Source of the DNA: an uncultured Bacilli bacterium
Lineage (GTDB): Bacteria; Bacillota_I; Bacilli_A; RF39; UBA660
Reading direction: 5' to 3'
Assembly: GCA_934163035.1 (NCBI GenBank)
Contig: CAKPJX010000012.1
Location: 1 to 40,593, forward strand
Length of the DNA: 40,593 nucleotides
A program made the position numbers and the translations under genes. The notes beneath the pieces were generated by a model. The model was given only the letters and a program-made list of their open reading frames with translations, was not told where the DNA came from and ran no database searches. Below are positions 6,826 through 14,792 of this stretch, piece after piece (position 1 is the stretch's first letter; every line of letters begins with the position of its first letter).

Positions 6826-8481
6826 CTAATTATTAACTTGTTTTTTGGAATATTTTATTACTTCGTATGCTCCTATTCCAATAACTACTAAACCTACCAA
6901 AGTATAGAATATTGTTCCAAGTCCTCCGGTTGATGGTAATAGTCCCATTTTGGTATTAGTGACTTCTATATTGTATAGGCCTACTTCTTTATTTAGATTT
7001 GTTGGATTTAATTCAACAACTTCACTTAATAATCTATATCCTGTTGGAGCTTTTGTTTGTTTTAGATAATATGTATCTGTATCATTTATTCCCTTGAATG
7101 TATATGTTCCATTTTTCGTTATTTCAAATTCGTCTCCAACTTTTGTTGTACACTCTTTATCTGAATATACTTGGAACTTTGCTCCATTTAAAGTGCCACT
7201 TCCATCTTTATTAGTAACAGTAACTCCATAAGCATATATTACATTAGTCATGGATATTTTTTCTAGCACTTTAGCCATATCATCAGATGCTGGATTTGTT
7301 CCGATGTCTACATATGGATCTTTTAGATAGTATCCTGTTGTAAGTATTTTGTTGCCTGATGCATTAGCAGAAATTCCTGTTGTTATATTATTATCAAGTT
7401 TTAATTCAAATACCAAAACCCTATCATTTACTATACCATGCCAATCAACATTGGAAAATGTTATTTTAGTAGGATTCTGATCTATTACAACATCTGCATA
7501 TTTGTACTCAGTTCCATCAATAGTAAAATATAGGGCATTATTTTTTATTTCTACTTTCTTTCTATCATCTTGATTATCAGCTAAAAATATATTGTCTGGA
7601 TTATATGTAATTCCTGTTGGAAAAGTCACTTCAGTTGTTCCTAATGTTTTCATGATTTCTTCATTGTTCACAATACTTGAGTGTGTATTCGTTGGTATCG
7701 TTTGTCTTTCAAGAGCGACATAACCACCATAATATGTTTTTTCACCGGAAATATATGTAATACTTTCTTGCCATGAACCATCACTTTCTGTTGCGACAAT
7801 ACTTGTCAAATTATTTACAACACTTTTCGCACTAACTTTACATTCTTTTAAAACCCAACTACCATTATCAACAATAAATACGGCATTAGCAACCATAACA
7901 CCATATGTGAATCTTGAGATTGCCTTTGATGGTAATATTAAGTATGCTCCTGCTTCTATACCTTTAATAGTCAATTCTGAATTTTCATTAATAAATGAAA
8001 TTCCTGTAATTGTTCCATTTGATTTTCTTATGTATGTTGCATATTTACTTACTAATATATTTAATTTTGAAGGAGTTTCAATTGTATTGGATGCATCATC
8101 ACTAGTTAATTGCTGATAATTTTGAACAGTATAATTTGAAAATTCATCTGATGAATCTAATGAATTTATAAAGCCTTGAAAGTCTTCTGTAAAATCATAT
8201 GATATTTCATTAGTACTTTTGTTGTAATAGGTGTCTAGTACTTTATAGGCTCTAAATGTATCTTCATCTCCAATGCTTTGAAGATATAAGTCTGTTGTAT
8301 TCTTTACATACTCAAAATTAGAATTGTTTTTCATCACTTTAGTATTATCTGTTTCAATATTTTCCGCATTTGCAGTTAATAAGTTGCTAAATGGTAGTAA
8401 TAGTATAATTAGAACTAGAATTATACTTATTATTTTTTTGCTATCCACAATCTTTAACAACCTTAATTTTCTTTTTTTCAT
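6826..8481 (-). CDS. LPSTG-anchored SpaA-pilin-like surface protein 3
   Basis: The protein has 551 residues; the start follows AGGTG with 8 nt spacing. Unlike pilins 1 and 2 it has a conventional signal peptide: basic KKRKLRLLK, one hydrophobic core (~17-31) and likely cleavage after ANAEN. Shared family blocks follow: DTFRAYKVLDTYYNK, NILVSKYATYIRK, FTYGVMVANAVF, PTNTHSSIVN and LKDPYVDIGTNP. The C-terminal SpaA-like repeat (LNGAKFQVYSDKEC, YYLKQTKAPTGY) precedes LPSTG, a membrane helix and KYSKKQVNN. As in pilin 2, the E-box Glu is Gln. The sorting-signal DNA (about 120 bp) is nearly identical to that of pilin 2 although the rest has diverged strongly. Role: cell-wall-anchored pilin or adhesin. 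Confidence 0.88.
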   Translation of the reverse strand: MKKRKLRLLKIVDSKKIISIILVLIILLLPFSNLLTANAENIETDNTKVMKNNSNFEYVKNTTDLYLQSIGDEDTFRAYKVLDTYYNKSTNEISYDFTEDFQGFINSLDSSDEFSNYTVQNYQQLTSDDASNTIETPSKLNILVSKYATYIRKSNGTITGISFINENSELTIKGIEAGAYLILPSKAISRFTYGVMVANAVFIVDNGSWVLKECKVSAKSVVNNLTSIVATESDGSWQESITYISGEKTYYGGYVALERQTIPTNTHSSIVNNEEIMKTLGTTEVTFPTGITYNPDNIFLADNQDDRKKVEIKNNALYFTIDGTEYKYADVVIDQNPTKITFSNVDWHGIVNDRVLVFELKLDNNITTGISANASGNKILTTGYYLKDPYVDIGTNPASDDMAKVLEKISMTNVIYAYGVTVTNKDGSGTLNGAKFQVYSDKECTTKVGDEFEITKNGTYTFKGINDTDTYYLKQTKAPTGYRLLSEVVELNPTNLNKEVGLYNIEVTNTKMGLLPSTGGLGTIFYTLVGLVVIGIGAYEVIKYSKKQVNN

Positions 8482-8508
8482 ATATTTAACACCTCACTTA
8501 CTATCTAT

Positions 8509-8561
8509 ATATTACCATACTATTTTTACTTTTGATAATTAATATATATTTACAGTGTAAA
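8509..8561 (-). promoter_or_regulatory. Promoter and upstream dyad of pilin 3
   Basis: On the minus strand the perfect dyad TTTACA-c-TGTAAA (8549-8561) is followed after 34 nt by the extended -10 TATGG-TAATAT (hexamer 8509-8514). The sequence between the two elements differs from pilins 1 and 2 while both elements and the spacing are kept. Confidence 0.65.
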
Positions 8562-8567
8562 GTGGGC

Positions 8568-8592
8568 AAAAAAACTACATATTTCTATGTAG
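8568..8592 (-). terminator. Rho-independent terminator of the VUT-like gene
   Basis: The 6-bp stem CTACAT/ATGTAG with a 6-nt loop is followed on the minus strand by seven T. It lies directly after the stop at 8596. Confidence 0.75.
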
Positions 8593-8595
8593 CAT

Positions 8596-9192
8596 TTAAT
8601 CTTTAATTATTTCTTGACATTTCTTTATCAATGCATCCAATCTAGCTAAAACTAAACATGGGATAATTTGGAATAATAGTGTTAAGAAATATCCTTTCCA
8701 ATAATCTTCTATAACTATAGTTGATATACTTATTAATGTATAGAACATATATAGTGTTAATAGAGAAAATATATTTGTTAAGAATACTAATATAAATGGT
8801 AGATTAGTATTTTGAAGTAGAAAGTAATAAATTGTTAAATTAACAAATTGACTTGTTATATATGCACTAAAACTACTACTTAAGAAAACTAGATCTATAC
8901 TCTTTCCCACTATTAAACTCATTAATACATTAAATAATACCATTCCTACAGAAGAAGCTGATATCGCGACTATTGTTCTTTTATAACCATATTTTTTGGT
9001 TACATAGTTTGTAATAAAGAAAAAAAATGGTAATAAGAATATCGAATAACTTAAGCTTATTGATGAGAAAGTAAAAGTAAAGCTCTTAACTGATGTTGTT
9101 AATATTAATAATGTAGTTAGTAGTAAGATATACATCCAACTATCATCATATAATTCAATTTTCTTTTTCTTACTCGTTCTCTTTTGTTTCAT
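8596..9192 (-). CDS. Multi-pass membrane protein, VUT/YhhQ-like
   Basis: The protein has about 198 residues. A basic cytoplasmic N-terminus (KQKRTSKKKK) is followed by roughly six hydrophobic segments. The segment around residues 50-75 (YSIFLLPFFFFITNYVTKKY, then GYKRT) resembles the signature region of the VUT family (DUF165, YhhQ-type queuosine-precursor importers), where a Pro and an Asn/Asp precede an E-x-Y-G-Y-K-R turn. The acidic residue of that turn is Lys here. Start chosen at the ATG six bases after AGGAGGGTG; the in-frame GTG inside the ribosome site is not used. Divergently transcribed from the YunG-UDG gene. A transporter role is likely; substrate is unproven. Confidence 0.5.
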   Translation of the reverse strand: MKQKRTSKKKKIELYDDSWMYILLLTTLLILTTSVKSFTFTFSSISLSYSIFLLPFFFFITNYVTKKYGYKRTIVAISASSVGMVLFNVLMSLIVGKSIDLVFLSSSFSAYITSQFVNLTIYYFLLQNTNLPFILVFLTNIFSLLTLYMFYTLISISTIVIEDYWKGYFLTLLFQIIPCLVLARLDALIKKCQEIIKD

Positions 9193-9300
9193 AAACACAC
9201 CCTCCTATTCTTAAATAAGTTTATCATAGTTTGTAATTAAAAGGAAGATTTTTAGTGAAATTTATTATTCTTATATTATAATATTTATGAGGTGATTATA

Positions 9301-10200
9301 TTGAATAATGATATTTTAGCACTTAAGAATTTACTTAGAAAATGTTATTCTATTGATACTGTATACCCTGGTTCTTTAAATGATTATGATAAGCATGATA
9401 TATCTTATGGGCATTGTGCTATTGCGACACTTATTTGTTATGAGAGATTTGGTGGTAAAATAGGAAAAATTAAAATAGATGATATTAGTCATTATTTTAA
9501 TATAATAGATAATAATATTATTGATTTAACTAAGGAACAATTTGAATATGAGGTTAATTACAGTAATTATATAATTAAAGATTATAATGATATTTTAAAT
9601 AATTCTGATACTAAGAACCGCTATTTAATGCTTAAACTTAAACTATTATTATTAGATGTTGATTCTGATATTAGTAAGTGTAATTTATGTTTAGATATGG
9701 TTGAACATTTTCCTAGTAGTAAAACTGTTTCAATTGGTAAAAATAGAAATATTGTTATATTAGGAGAAGCTCCTGCTAATAATGGGTGGAGGAAAAGTGG
9801 CATTGCTTGGTATGATGTTAATAAAAAGTTATTACCTAGTGGTGTTGTTATGCAAAAGCTTCTTGACATATTAGATATTAAATTAGATGATACACTCTTT
9901 TTGGAAGCTATTAAATGTTATCCAAAGAATAGAAAATATTTAAATAAGTGTGGTAATAATTGTAGGAAGTATTTACTTAGACAATTAGATATTATTAATC
10001 CTAAAGTTGTTTTAGTATTGGGTGATGCTGCTTTTAAAACAATACTTGATGTTAAATATAAAAAATTTAGTGAGGTTGTTGGTAGAGAGTTTATGCTTGA
10101 TAATATAAAAATAATACCAATTTATCATCCATCTCCTATTTCACCTTTAAGTTTAAAGGGTAATATTCCTATATTTGAAAAATTAAAAGAAGAATTATAA
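9301..10200 (+). CDS. YunG-like domain fused to iron-sulfur uracil-DNA glycosylase
   Basis: Residues ~5-85 match the YunG family pattern: SYGHCAIATLICYERFGGKI, SHYFNIIDNNIIDLTKEQF. From ~125 to the end is a uracil-DNA glycosylase of the family 4/5 type: CNLC, then VILGEAPANNGWRKSGIAWY, then KCYPKNRK...CGNNCRKYL, VVLVLGDAAF and the HPSP loop (IPIYHPSPISP). The four cluster cysteines (C-x2-C, KCYP, NNCRKYL) are all present. Such enzymes excise uracil from DNA. The role of YunG domains is unknown. The start is probably TTG at 9301, six bases after GAGGTG; a GTG at 9292 is the alternative. A TATAAT at 9277-9282 is the likely -10. Ends at a bidirectional terminator shared with pheT. Confidence 0.82.
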   Translation: MNNDILALKNLLRKCYSIDTVYPGSLNDYDKHDISYGHCAIATLICYERFGGKIGKIKIDDISHYFNIIDNNIIDLTKEQFEYEVNYSNYIIKDYNDILNNSDTKNRYLMLKLKLLLLDVDSDISKCNLCLDMVEHFPSSKTVSIGKNRNIVILGEAPANNGWRKSGIAWYDVNKKLLPSGVVMQKLLDILDIKLDDTLFLEAIKCYPKNRKYLNKCGNNCRKYLLRQLDIINPKVVLVLGDAAFKTILDVKYKKFSEVVGREFMLDNIKIIPIYHPSPISPLSLKGNIPIFEKLKEEL

Positions 10201-10208
10201 TTTAAATT

Positions 10209-10243
10209 AAAAGGACTAATCTTTCGATTAGCCTTATTTTTTT
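10209..10243. terminator. Bidirectional terminator between YunG-UDG gene and pheT
   Basis: The stem AAGGaCTAATC / GATTAGCCTT with a TTTC loop has a T run on the plus side and a T-rich run on the minus side. It separates two convergent genes. Confidence 0.85.
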
Positions 10244-12668
10244 ACTCTTCTCTTAGAATAGCATTACATCTTTTATTAAGAGTTTTAATTATACTTTCTA
10301 GTTTTGTATTAATTTCTTCTGATGTCATAGTTACATCTTTATTATCTATTATTACTCGTAACATTATAGATTTTTTACCTTCTGGTACTTGGTTACCTCT
10401 ATATTCTTCTATAAATTTAACTTCTTTAACTTTATTTTTTATAGAATCAGATATTTCTTTCCAAGTTGTAGATTCATCTACTAAGATTGATAAGTCTTTT
10501 TCTACTAATGGAAGTTGTGGGATATGAGTAAATTTATTATCTCTAGAAGCATTTGGTACTAGTTCATCTATATTTAGTTCAAATACTGCTACATTGGTAC
10601 GTTTTATTTTAGCAGCACTCATTGTCTTAATTGATAATAGTCCAAGTTTTCCAATTGCTTTATCACCTAGGTTGATATTTAGATAAACGTTTACATCAGC
10701 CCAAGATGGTTTTTCATCAGTAATTGATAAAGTAATTTCTTCCATCTGAGTATATACTGACATTTCCTCTAAGACACCTTTTAGTTCATAGAATACTTTA
10801 GAGGCATCTTTACCAATAATTGCTGCGGTTAATAGTTTTTTATGAATTGGAAGAGATTCATCTTCTGATGATTCATGATACTCTCCTTTTTCAAATGCTT
10901 GAGCTATTTCAAATAATTTGAAGTCATTATAGTATCTTAAGTTTTTAGAAATTGACTCTAGCATTCCTGGAATTAGAGAGCTTCTTAAGTAGGCCTCACT
11001 TGGTGATGGTGGAGTTGCAAGTTTAACAGATGATTCTTTATTAATTCCTGCTGCATCTATATATTTTTCATCTATCCAAGGATAAGTAAATATTTCATTA
11101 AAGCCACATCTTATGGCTAGATATTCTTTTAGTCTTCTTTCTAGAGAAACTTTATTTTGTAATACAGCATGATCAAATTTGATAGTTAATGGCTTAGCTT
11201 CAAAACTTTCAAAGCTTAATAGTCTAGCTATATCACCCATTACGTCATCTTTAAGAGATACATCACCAGTTGATCTCCATACTGGTACTGTAACATGATA
11301 TATTTTATCTTTGTAATCTATATCATAACCTAGATCTGTTAGAACTCTTTCAATAGTTTCTCTTTCTAATACTTTTCCTAGTCTATTATTTAGGAACTCT
11401 TCTGGTACATCTATTTTAATTCTTTCAGTTTTATTTGGATATACATCATTAAAAGCTACTACTTTACTTTCATCAAAGATTTCTTTAAATAATTCTAGAG
11501 CTAGGGCTATACCTTGATCTACTCTTTCAGTATCAAGATTTTTTTCATATCTTATTGAAGCATCAGTCTTTTCATCGAATCTTTTTCCTGATTTTCTAAT
11601 AGTACCAGCTGTAAAGTTAGCTACTTCTAATACGATACCTGTTGTCTCTTTTAGAATTGAATCTTTCTTACCACCTTTTATACCAGCTAAAGCCATAGCA
11701 TCATTAGTATCACAAATAACTAAATCATCTTCTGTAAGTTTAATACTATTATCATCAAGTAATAATAATTCTTCATCTTTTTTAGCGTTTCTAACAATTA
11801 TTTTTTCACCATCAACATGAGTTCTATCAAAGGCATGTAATGGTTGACCTACTGCTAACATAACATAATTAGTTATGTCCACAATAGCATTTATTGGTCG
11901 CATACCAGCATTTATTAAGGCCGTTTTCATCCACATAGGGGATTCTTTATCATAAACATTTTCTATTTCTATAGCTACATATCTATTACATTTAGTAGTA
12001 TCTTTTATTTCAACTTTATATTTAGGTAGTTTTGAATCTATTTTAGGACTTGGTAATTCTTTTAATGGTACGTGATAGATTGCTGATAATTCTCTAGCAA
12101 TACCATAGTGTCCCCATAGATCCGGTCTATTAGTTAGTGACTTGTTATCTATTTCTAAGACAACATCATCCATTTCAATTACGTCTTTTATATTTTGACC
12201 TGGCTTACAGTCTATTCCTTTTAAATCAACTATTTCTCTTTCATCTTCTGGTGGAAATAGTCCATCTAGGTATACTTCTGTTGCGCCACAAATCATTCCA
12301 TATGATGATTCGCCTCTAACTTTTGATTTTTTTATCTTTACTAATTCATCTTCACCATGCCAATAAACTTCTGCTCCTGGTTTAGAAACTACTACGTATT
12401 CACCTTCATATAAGTTAGATCCACCACAAACTATTTGAACTGGTTCTTCTTCACCTATATCAGTTATACATATTTTTAATTTATCAGCATTAGGATGTTC
12501 TTTTACTTCTAATATTTTACCTACTATAATATCATGAAATTTGTCACCTGTATTTTCAACATTTTCTACTTCGACAGTTCTTAATGTTAAATCATAAGCT
12601 ATTTTTTTAGTAGTTATTTTACTTGGTAAATCAATATATTTTTTTACCCAATTTAATGATACTTTCAT
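10242..12668 (-). CDS. pheT: Phenylalanine-tRNA ligase beta subunit
   Basis: The protein has 808 residues, normal for bacterial PheT. In order: N-terminal domain (KVSLNWVKKYIDLP), EMAP/tRNA-binding domain (KEHPNADKLKICITDIG, VCGGSN), B3/B4 editing region (LTNRPDLWGHYGIARELSAI, RPINAIVDITNYVM, GQPLHAFD), B5 domain, the catalytic-like core (ATPPSPSEAYLRSSLIPGML) and the C-terminal FDX-ACB anticodon-binding domain (FTHIPQLPLVEKDLSILVD). It forms the (alpha-beta)2 enzyme that charges tRNA-Phe. It follows pheS by 11 nt with its own GGAGG, in one T-box-controlled operon. Confidence 0.97.
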   Translation of the reverse strand: MKVSLNWVKKYIDLPSKITTKKIAYDLTLRTVEVENVENTGDKFHDIIVGKILEVKEHPNADKLKICITDIGEEEPVQIVCGGSNLYEGEYVVVSKPGAEVYWHGEDELVKIKKSKVRGESSYGMICGATEVYLDGLFPPEDEREIVDLKGIDCKPGQNIKDVIEMDDVVLEIDNKSLTNRPDLWGHYGIARELSAIYHVPLKELPSPKIDSKLPKYKVEIKDTTKCNRYVAIEIENVYDKESPMWMKTALINAGMRPINAIVDITNYVMLAVGQPLHAFDRTHVDGEKIIVRNAKKDEELLLLDDNSIKLTEDDLVICDTNDAMALAGIKGGKKDSILKETTGIVLEVANFTAGTIRKSGKRFDEKTDASIRYEKNLDTERVDQGIALALELFKEIFDESKVVAFNDVYPNKTERIKIDVPEEFLNNRLGKVLERETIERVLTDLGYDIDYKDKIYHVTVPVWRSTGDVSLKDDVMGDIARLLSFESFEAKPLTIKFDHAVLQNKVSLERRLKEYLAIRCGFNEIFTYPWIDEKYIDAAGINKESSVKLATPPSPSEAYLRSSLIPGMLESISKNLRYYNDFKLFEIAQAFEKGEYHESSEDESLPIHKKLLTAAIIGKDASKVFYELKGVLEEMSVYTQMEEITLSITDEKPSWADVNVYLNINLGDKAIGKLGLLSIKTMSAAKIKRTNVAVFELNIDELVPNASRDNKFTHIPQLPLVEKDLSILVDESTTWKEISDSIKNKVKEVKFIEEYRGNQVPEGKKSIMLRVIIDNKDVTMTSEEINTKLESIIKTLNKRCNAILREE

Positions 12669-12679
12669 GTTTTTCCTCC

Positions 12680-13717
12680 TTATTTAAATTGTTCCAAGAA
12701 TCTAAGATCGCCACTATGGAATAGTCTAACATCATCAACTCCATAACGCATCATTACCAATCTATCTAGACCAATATTTATATAGAATCCTGTCCATTCT
12801 TCTGGATCAAGACCAGCTGATTTTAAAACATTTGGATGAATTACTCCTCCTGGCATTATTTCTAACCAACCATTATGGTTACATACTTTACAACCTTTAC
12901 CACCACAAACTAGACATTCCATATCTATTTCATATCCTGGTTCTGTGAATGGGAAGAATCCCTCTCTCATACGAACATTTATTTTTCTACCAAATACCTT
13001 TTCTAGGATAGTTTGAATCATTACTATACCTGATGAGAATGAGATGTTTTTATCTACTATTAGGGCTTCGTATTGAAAGAAGGCTCTTTCATGTCTAGCA
13101 TCTGTTGTTTCATTTCTATATACTCTACCTGGATAAACGAATCTAGCTGGTGCTCCATGTTTTAATAAGTATCTAACTGAGCCACCTGTTAAGTGGGGTC
13201 TAAGGCATAGACGCTCTGTACCTGATTTTTCTTCTGTACCATCAAGCCAGAAAGTATCCATTGATTGACGAGCTGGATGATCCTTTGGAAAGTTTAAGTT
13301 ATCAAAAGCATATTTTTCACTACTGATATCATCTTCACTGAAAACTTCAAATCCTAATGATAGAAAAGCATCATTTAGGTCATAACACATTTGTGTAATT
13401 GGATGAAGACTTCCCTTTTTTACACTAGTTCCTGGTAAGGTTAAATCTAGTGGTTTATCAACAACACTTTTAGCATTTATTAACTCTTCTTCTTTTTCCT
13501 TTAATTTATCAGCGAATAACTTTTTTATTTCTGTTGCCATCATACCAATAGTTTTTTTCATATCATTCGGTAATTCACTAAGAGATTTTAATGCTTCAGC
13601 TAATTCACTTTTTTTACCAGTTATTTCTCTTGATATTTCTTGTAGGTCTTCTAATTTTTTTACTTCTTCTATTTTCTTTAGACCTTTATTTCTAATTTCT
13701 TCTAATTTTTCTTTCAT
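12680..13717 (-). CDS. pheS: Phenylalanine-tRNA ligase alpha subunit
   Basis: The protein has 345 residues. An N-terminal coiled coil (tRNA arm) is followed by the class II core: LPGTSVKKGSLHPITQM, then DNLNFPKDHPARQSMDTF, RLCLRPHLTGGSVRYLL, YPGRVYRNETTDARHERAFF and GLDRLVMMRYGVDDVRLF. CLVCGGKGCKVC in the insert looks like a small metal-binding knuckle. The ATG at 13717 lies after AGAAAGGAAC. An in-frame GTG further upstream falls inside the leader terminator and is not credible. Catalytic subunit of the enzyme encoded with pheT; regulated by the T-box and the sigma-A promoter listed separately. Confidence 0.97.
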   Translation of the reverse strand: MKEKLEEIRNKGLKKIEEVKKLEDLQEISREITGKKSELAEALKSLSELPNDMKKTIGMMATEIKKLFADKLKEKEEELINAKSVVDKPLDLTLPGTSVKKGSLHPITQMCYDLNDAFLSLGFEVFSEDDISSEKYAFDNLNFPKDHPARQSMDTFWLDGTEEKSGTERLCLRPHLTGGSVRYLLKHGAPARFVYPGRVYRNETTDARHERAFFQYEALIVDKNISFSSGIVMIQTILEKVFGRKINVRMREGFFPFTEPGYEIDMECLVCGGKGCKVCNHNGWLEIMPGGVIHPNVLKSAGLDPEEWTGFYINIGLDRLVMMRYGVDDVRLFHSGDLRFLEQFK

Positions 13718-13744
13718 ATTAAAGTTCCTTTCTACAAATAAAAA

Positions 13745-13960
13745 ATAGTGTTCATCCATAAAAGGACGAATCACTATTAAATCCGCGGTACCACCTTTGT
13801 TCTAATTACTTAGCACTCTATAGAATAACGCTCATCACGATTTGACTCCATTATTGAAATTCATTATTTAAACTCTCTAATATGGCTCTCAGCTAATAAC
13901 CATAATTTTCTGTATAGATTTTTAAATAACTACTTAGATAATTTCTTCATCAACAAAACT
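13745..13960 (-). promoter_or_regulatory. T-box riboswitch (tRNA-Phe sensing) of pheST
   Basis: The hallmark T-box AAGGTGGTACCGCGG is present on the minus strand (13783-13797). After it comes the terminator helix AATAGTG-TTCGTCC / GGATGAA-CACTATT with a T run (about 13740-13780). A long structured leader lies upstream and holds GAATTTCAATAATGG, where a TTC specifier (Phe) can be placed. Uncharged tRNA-Phe would stabilise the antiterminator. The specifier assignment is from sequence inspection only. Confidence 0.93.
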
Positions 13961-13966
13961 GTTTAA

Positions 13967-13995
13967 ATTATAACGCTAAATAGTAGCTTTGTCAA
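13967..13995 (-). promoter_or_regulatory. Sigma-A promoter of pheST
   Basis: On the minus strand TTGACA (13990-13995) and TATAAT (13967-13972) are separated by 17 nt: a perfect consensus. The -35 lies only 3 nt beyond the stop codon of the prepilin gene. Confidence 0.93.
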
Positions 13996-13998
13996 ATG

Positions 13999-14403
13999 CT
14001 AACTGGCTGTTTCGTAATCTTCACATTCAAGATGTGTTTTATAAGTGTAGTCTTCCTTTGAATTCTTAGTTATTGTTACATAACTAGTACCTTTATTACA
14101 TTGTTTTCCGCTTTTATCTTTTACTGTTTTTATATATCCGGCAGTTTGCAGTTGGTCTAAGGTGATTTTAACGCTGTTACTAGCACCAGTTTTAAATGGA
14201 AGAACTGTTCTATTGTCATTAGCATAGCTTTGAGCAGCCAAAGCGATATTATCTTCTTGATCCTTATAATAGTTTTCTTTTGATCTGTCTAATAATTTAG
14301 AAATTGCTGTTACTGCAAGGGATGATAATATACCTATGATTACAATTACAGCCAATAGTTCTACTAATGTTAGTCCTTTATTATTCTTTAATAGATTTTT
14401 CAT
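13999..14403 (-). CDS. Type IV prepilin-like protein with N-methylation motif
   Basis: The protein has 134 residues. The N-terminus NNKG-LTLVELLAVIVIIGIL is a classical prepilin peptidase site (cleavage after Gly) with Glu at +5 and a hydrophobic helix; the +1 residue is Leu instead of the usual Phe. The soluble part is short and ends with two cysteines (KQCNKG, LECEDY) that could form the C-terminal disulfide common in pilins. It begins 1 nt after the rbfA stop with AAGGAAG inside rbfA, so it is translated from that transcript. No prepilin peptidase, ATPase or platform gene is nearby; those must be elsewhere or absent. Could be a major pilin, a ComGC-like competence pseudopilin, or a minor pilin. 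Confidence 0.85.
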   Translation of the reverse strand: MKNLLKNNKGLTLVELLAVIVIIGILSSLAVTAISKLLDRSKENYYKDQEDNIALAAQSYANDNRTVLPFKTGASNSVKITLDQLQTAGYIKTVKDKSGKQCNKGTSYVTITKNSKEDYTYKTHLECEDYETAS

Positions 14404-14404
14404 T

Positions 14405-14755
14405 TTAATTATCTTCCTTACTGTTTATTTCTTTAATTATCTCTTCTATGTGATTTCCATATTCTATTGATGTATCATATAAAAATTTAAGTTCTGGAGT
14501 ATGTCTTATCTCTATTCTATCTGATAACTTACCTCTTATAAATGGAGCTGCTTTATTTAAAGATTTTGTTATTTCATCTTTTTTTGCTTCATCTAGTACT
14601 GTGAAATATACTTTAGCAAAACTTAAATCGCTTGTTATATCTACATCTGTTATAGTTACAAATTTAATATCATCATCTCTTACTTCAGTCATTAATATCA
14701 TACTTATTTCTTTTTGAAATAAATCATTTAGTCGTTCAATTTTTACATTAACCAT
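14405..14755 (-). CDS. rbfA: 30S ribosome-binding factor A
   Basis: The protein has 116 residues when started at the ATG 14755 preceded by GGAGGT. An upstream in-frame start would overlap the kinase-like gene and lacks a ribosome site. Family features: RLNDLFQKEISMIL, then DVDITSDLSFAKVYFTV, then LNKAAPFIRGKLSDRIEIRH and PELKFLYDTSIEYG. RbfA is a KH-fold protein needed for 16S rRNA 5'-end maturation and cold growth. It belongs to the classical nusA-infB-rbfA group but is separated from infB by a kinase-like gene and a terminator. Confidence 0.95.
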   Translation of the reverse strand: MVNVKIERLNDLFQKEISMILMTEVRDDDIKFVTITDVDITSDLSFAKVYFTVLDEAKKDEITKSLNKAAPFIRGKLSDRIEIRHTPELKFLYDTSIEYGNHIEEIIKEINSKEDN

Positions 14756-14792
14756 ATTAATACCTCCAATATTAGTATAACAAAAATATGGT

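Noticed and set aside
1..8600. Pilin array plus inserted genes as a mobile island
   Set aside because: No integrase, transposase, tRNA gene or flanking direct repeats are visible, and base composition looks like the neighbours by eye.
13715..13774. Longer pheS start at a GTG in the leader
   Set aside because: That start lies within the T-box terminator helix and has no ribosome site; the ATG at 13717 has a good one.
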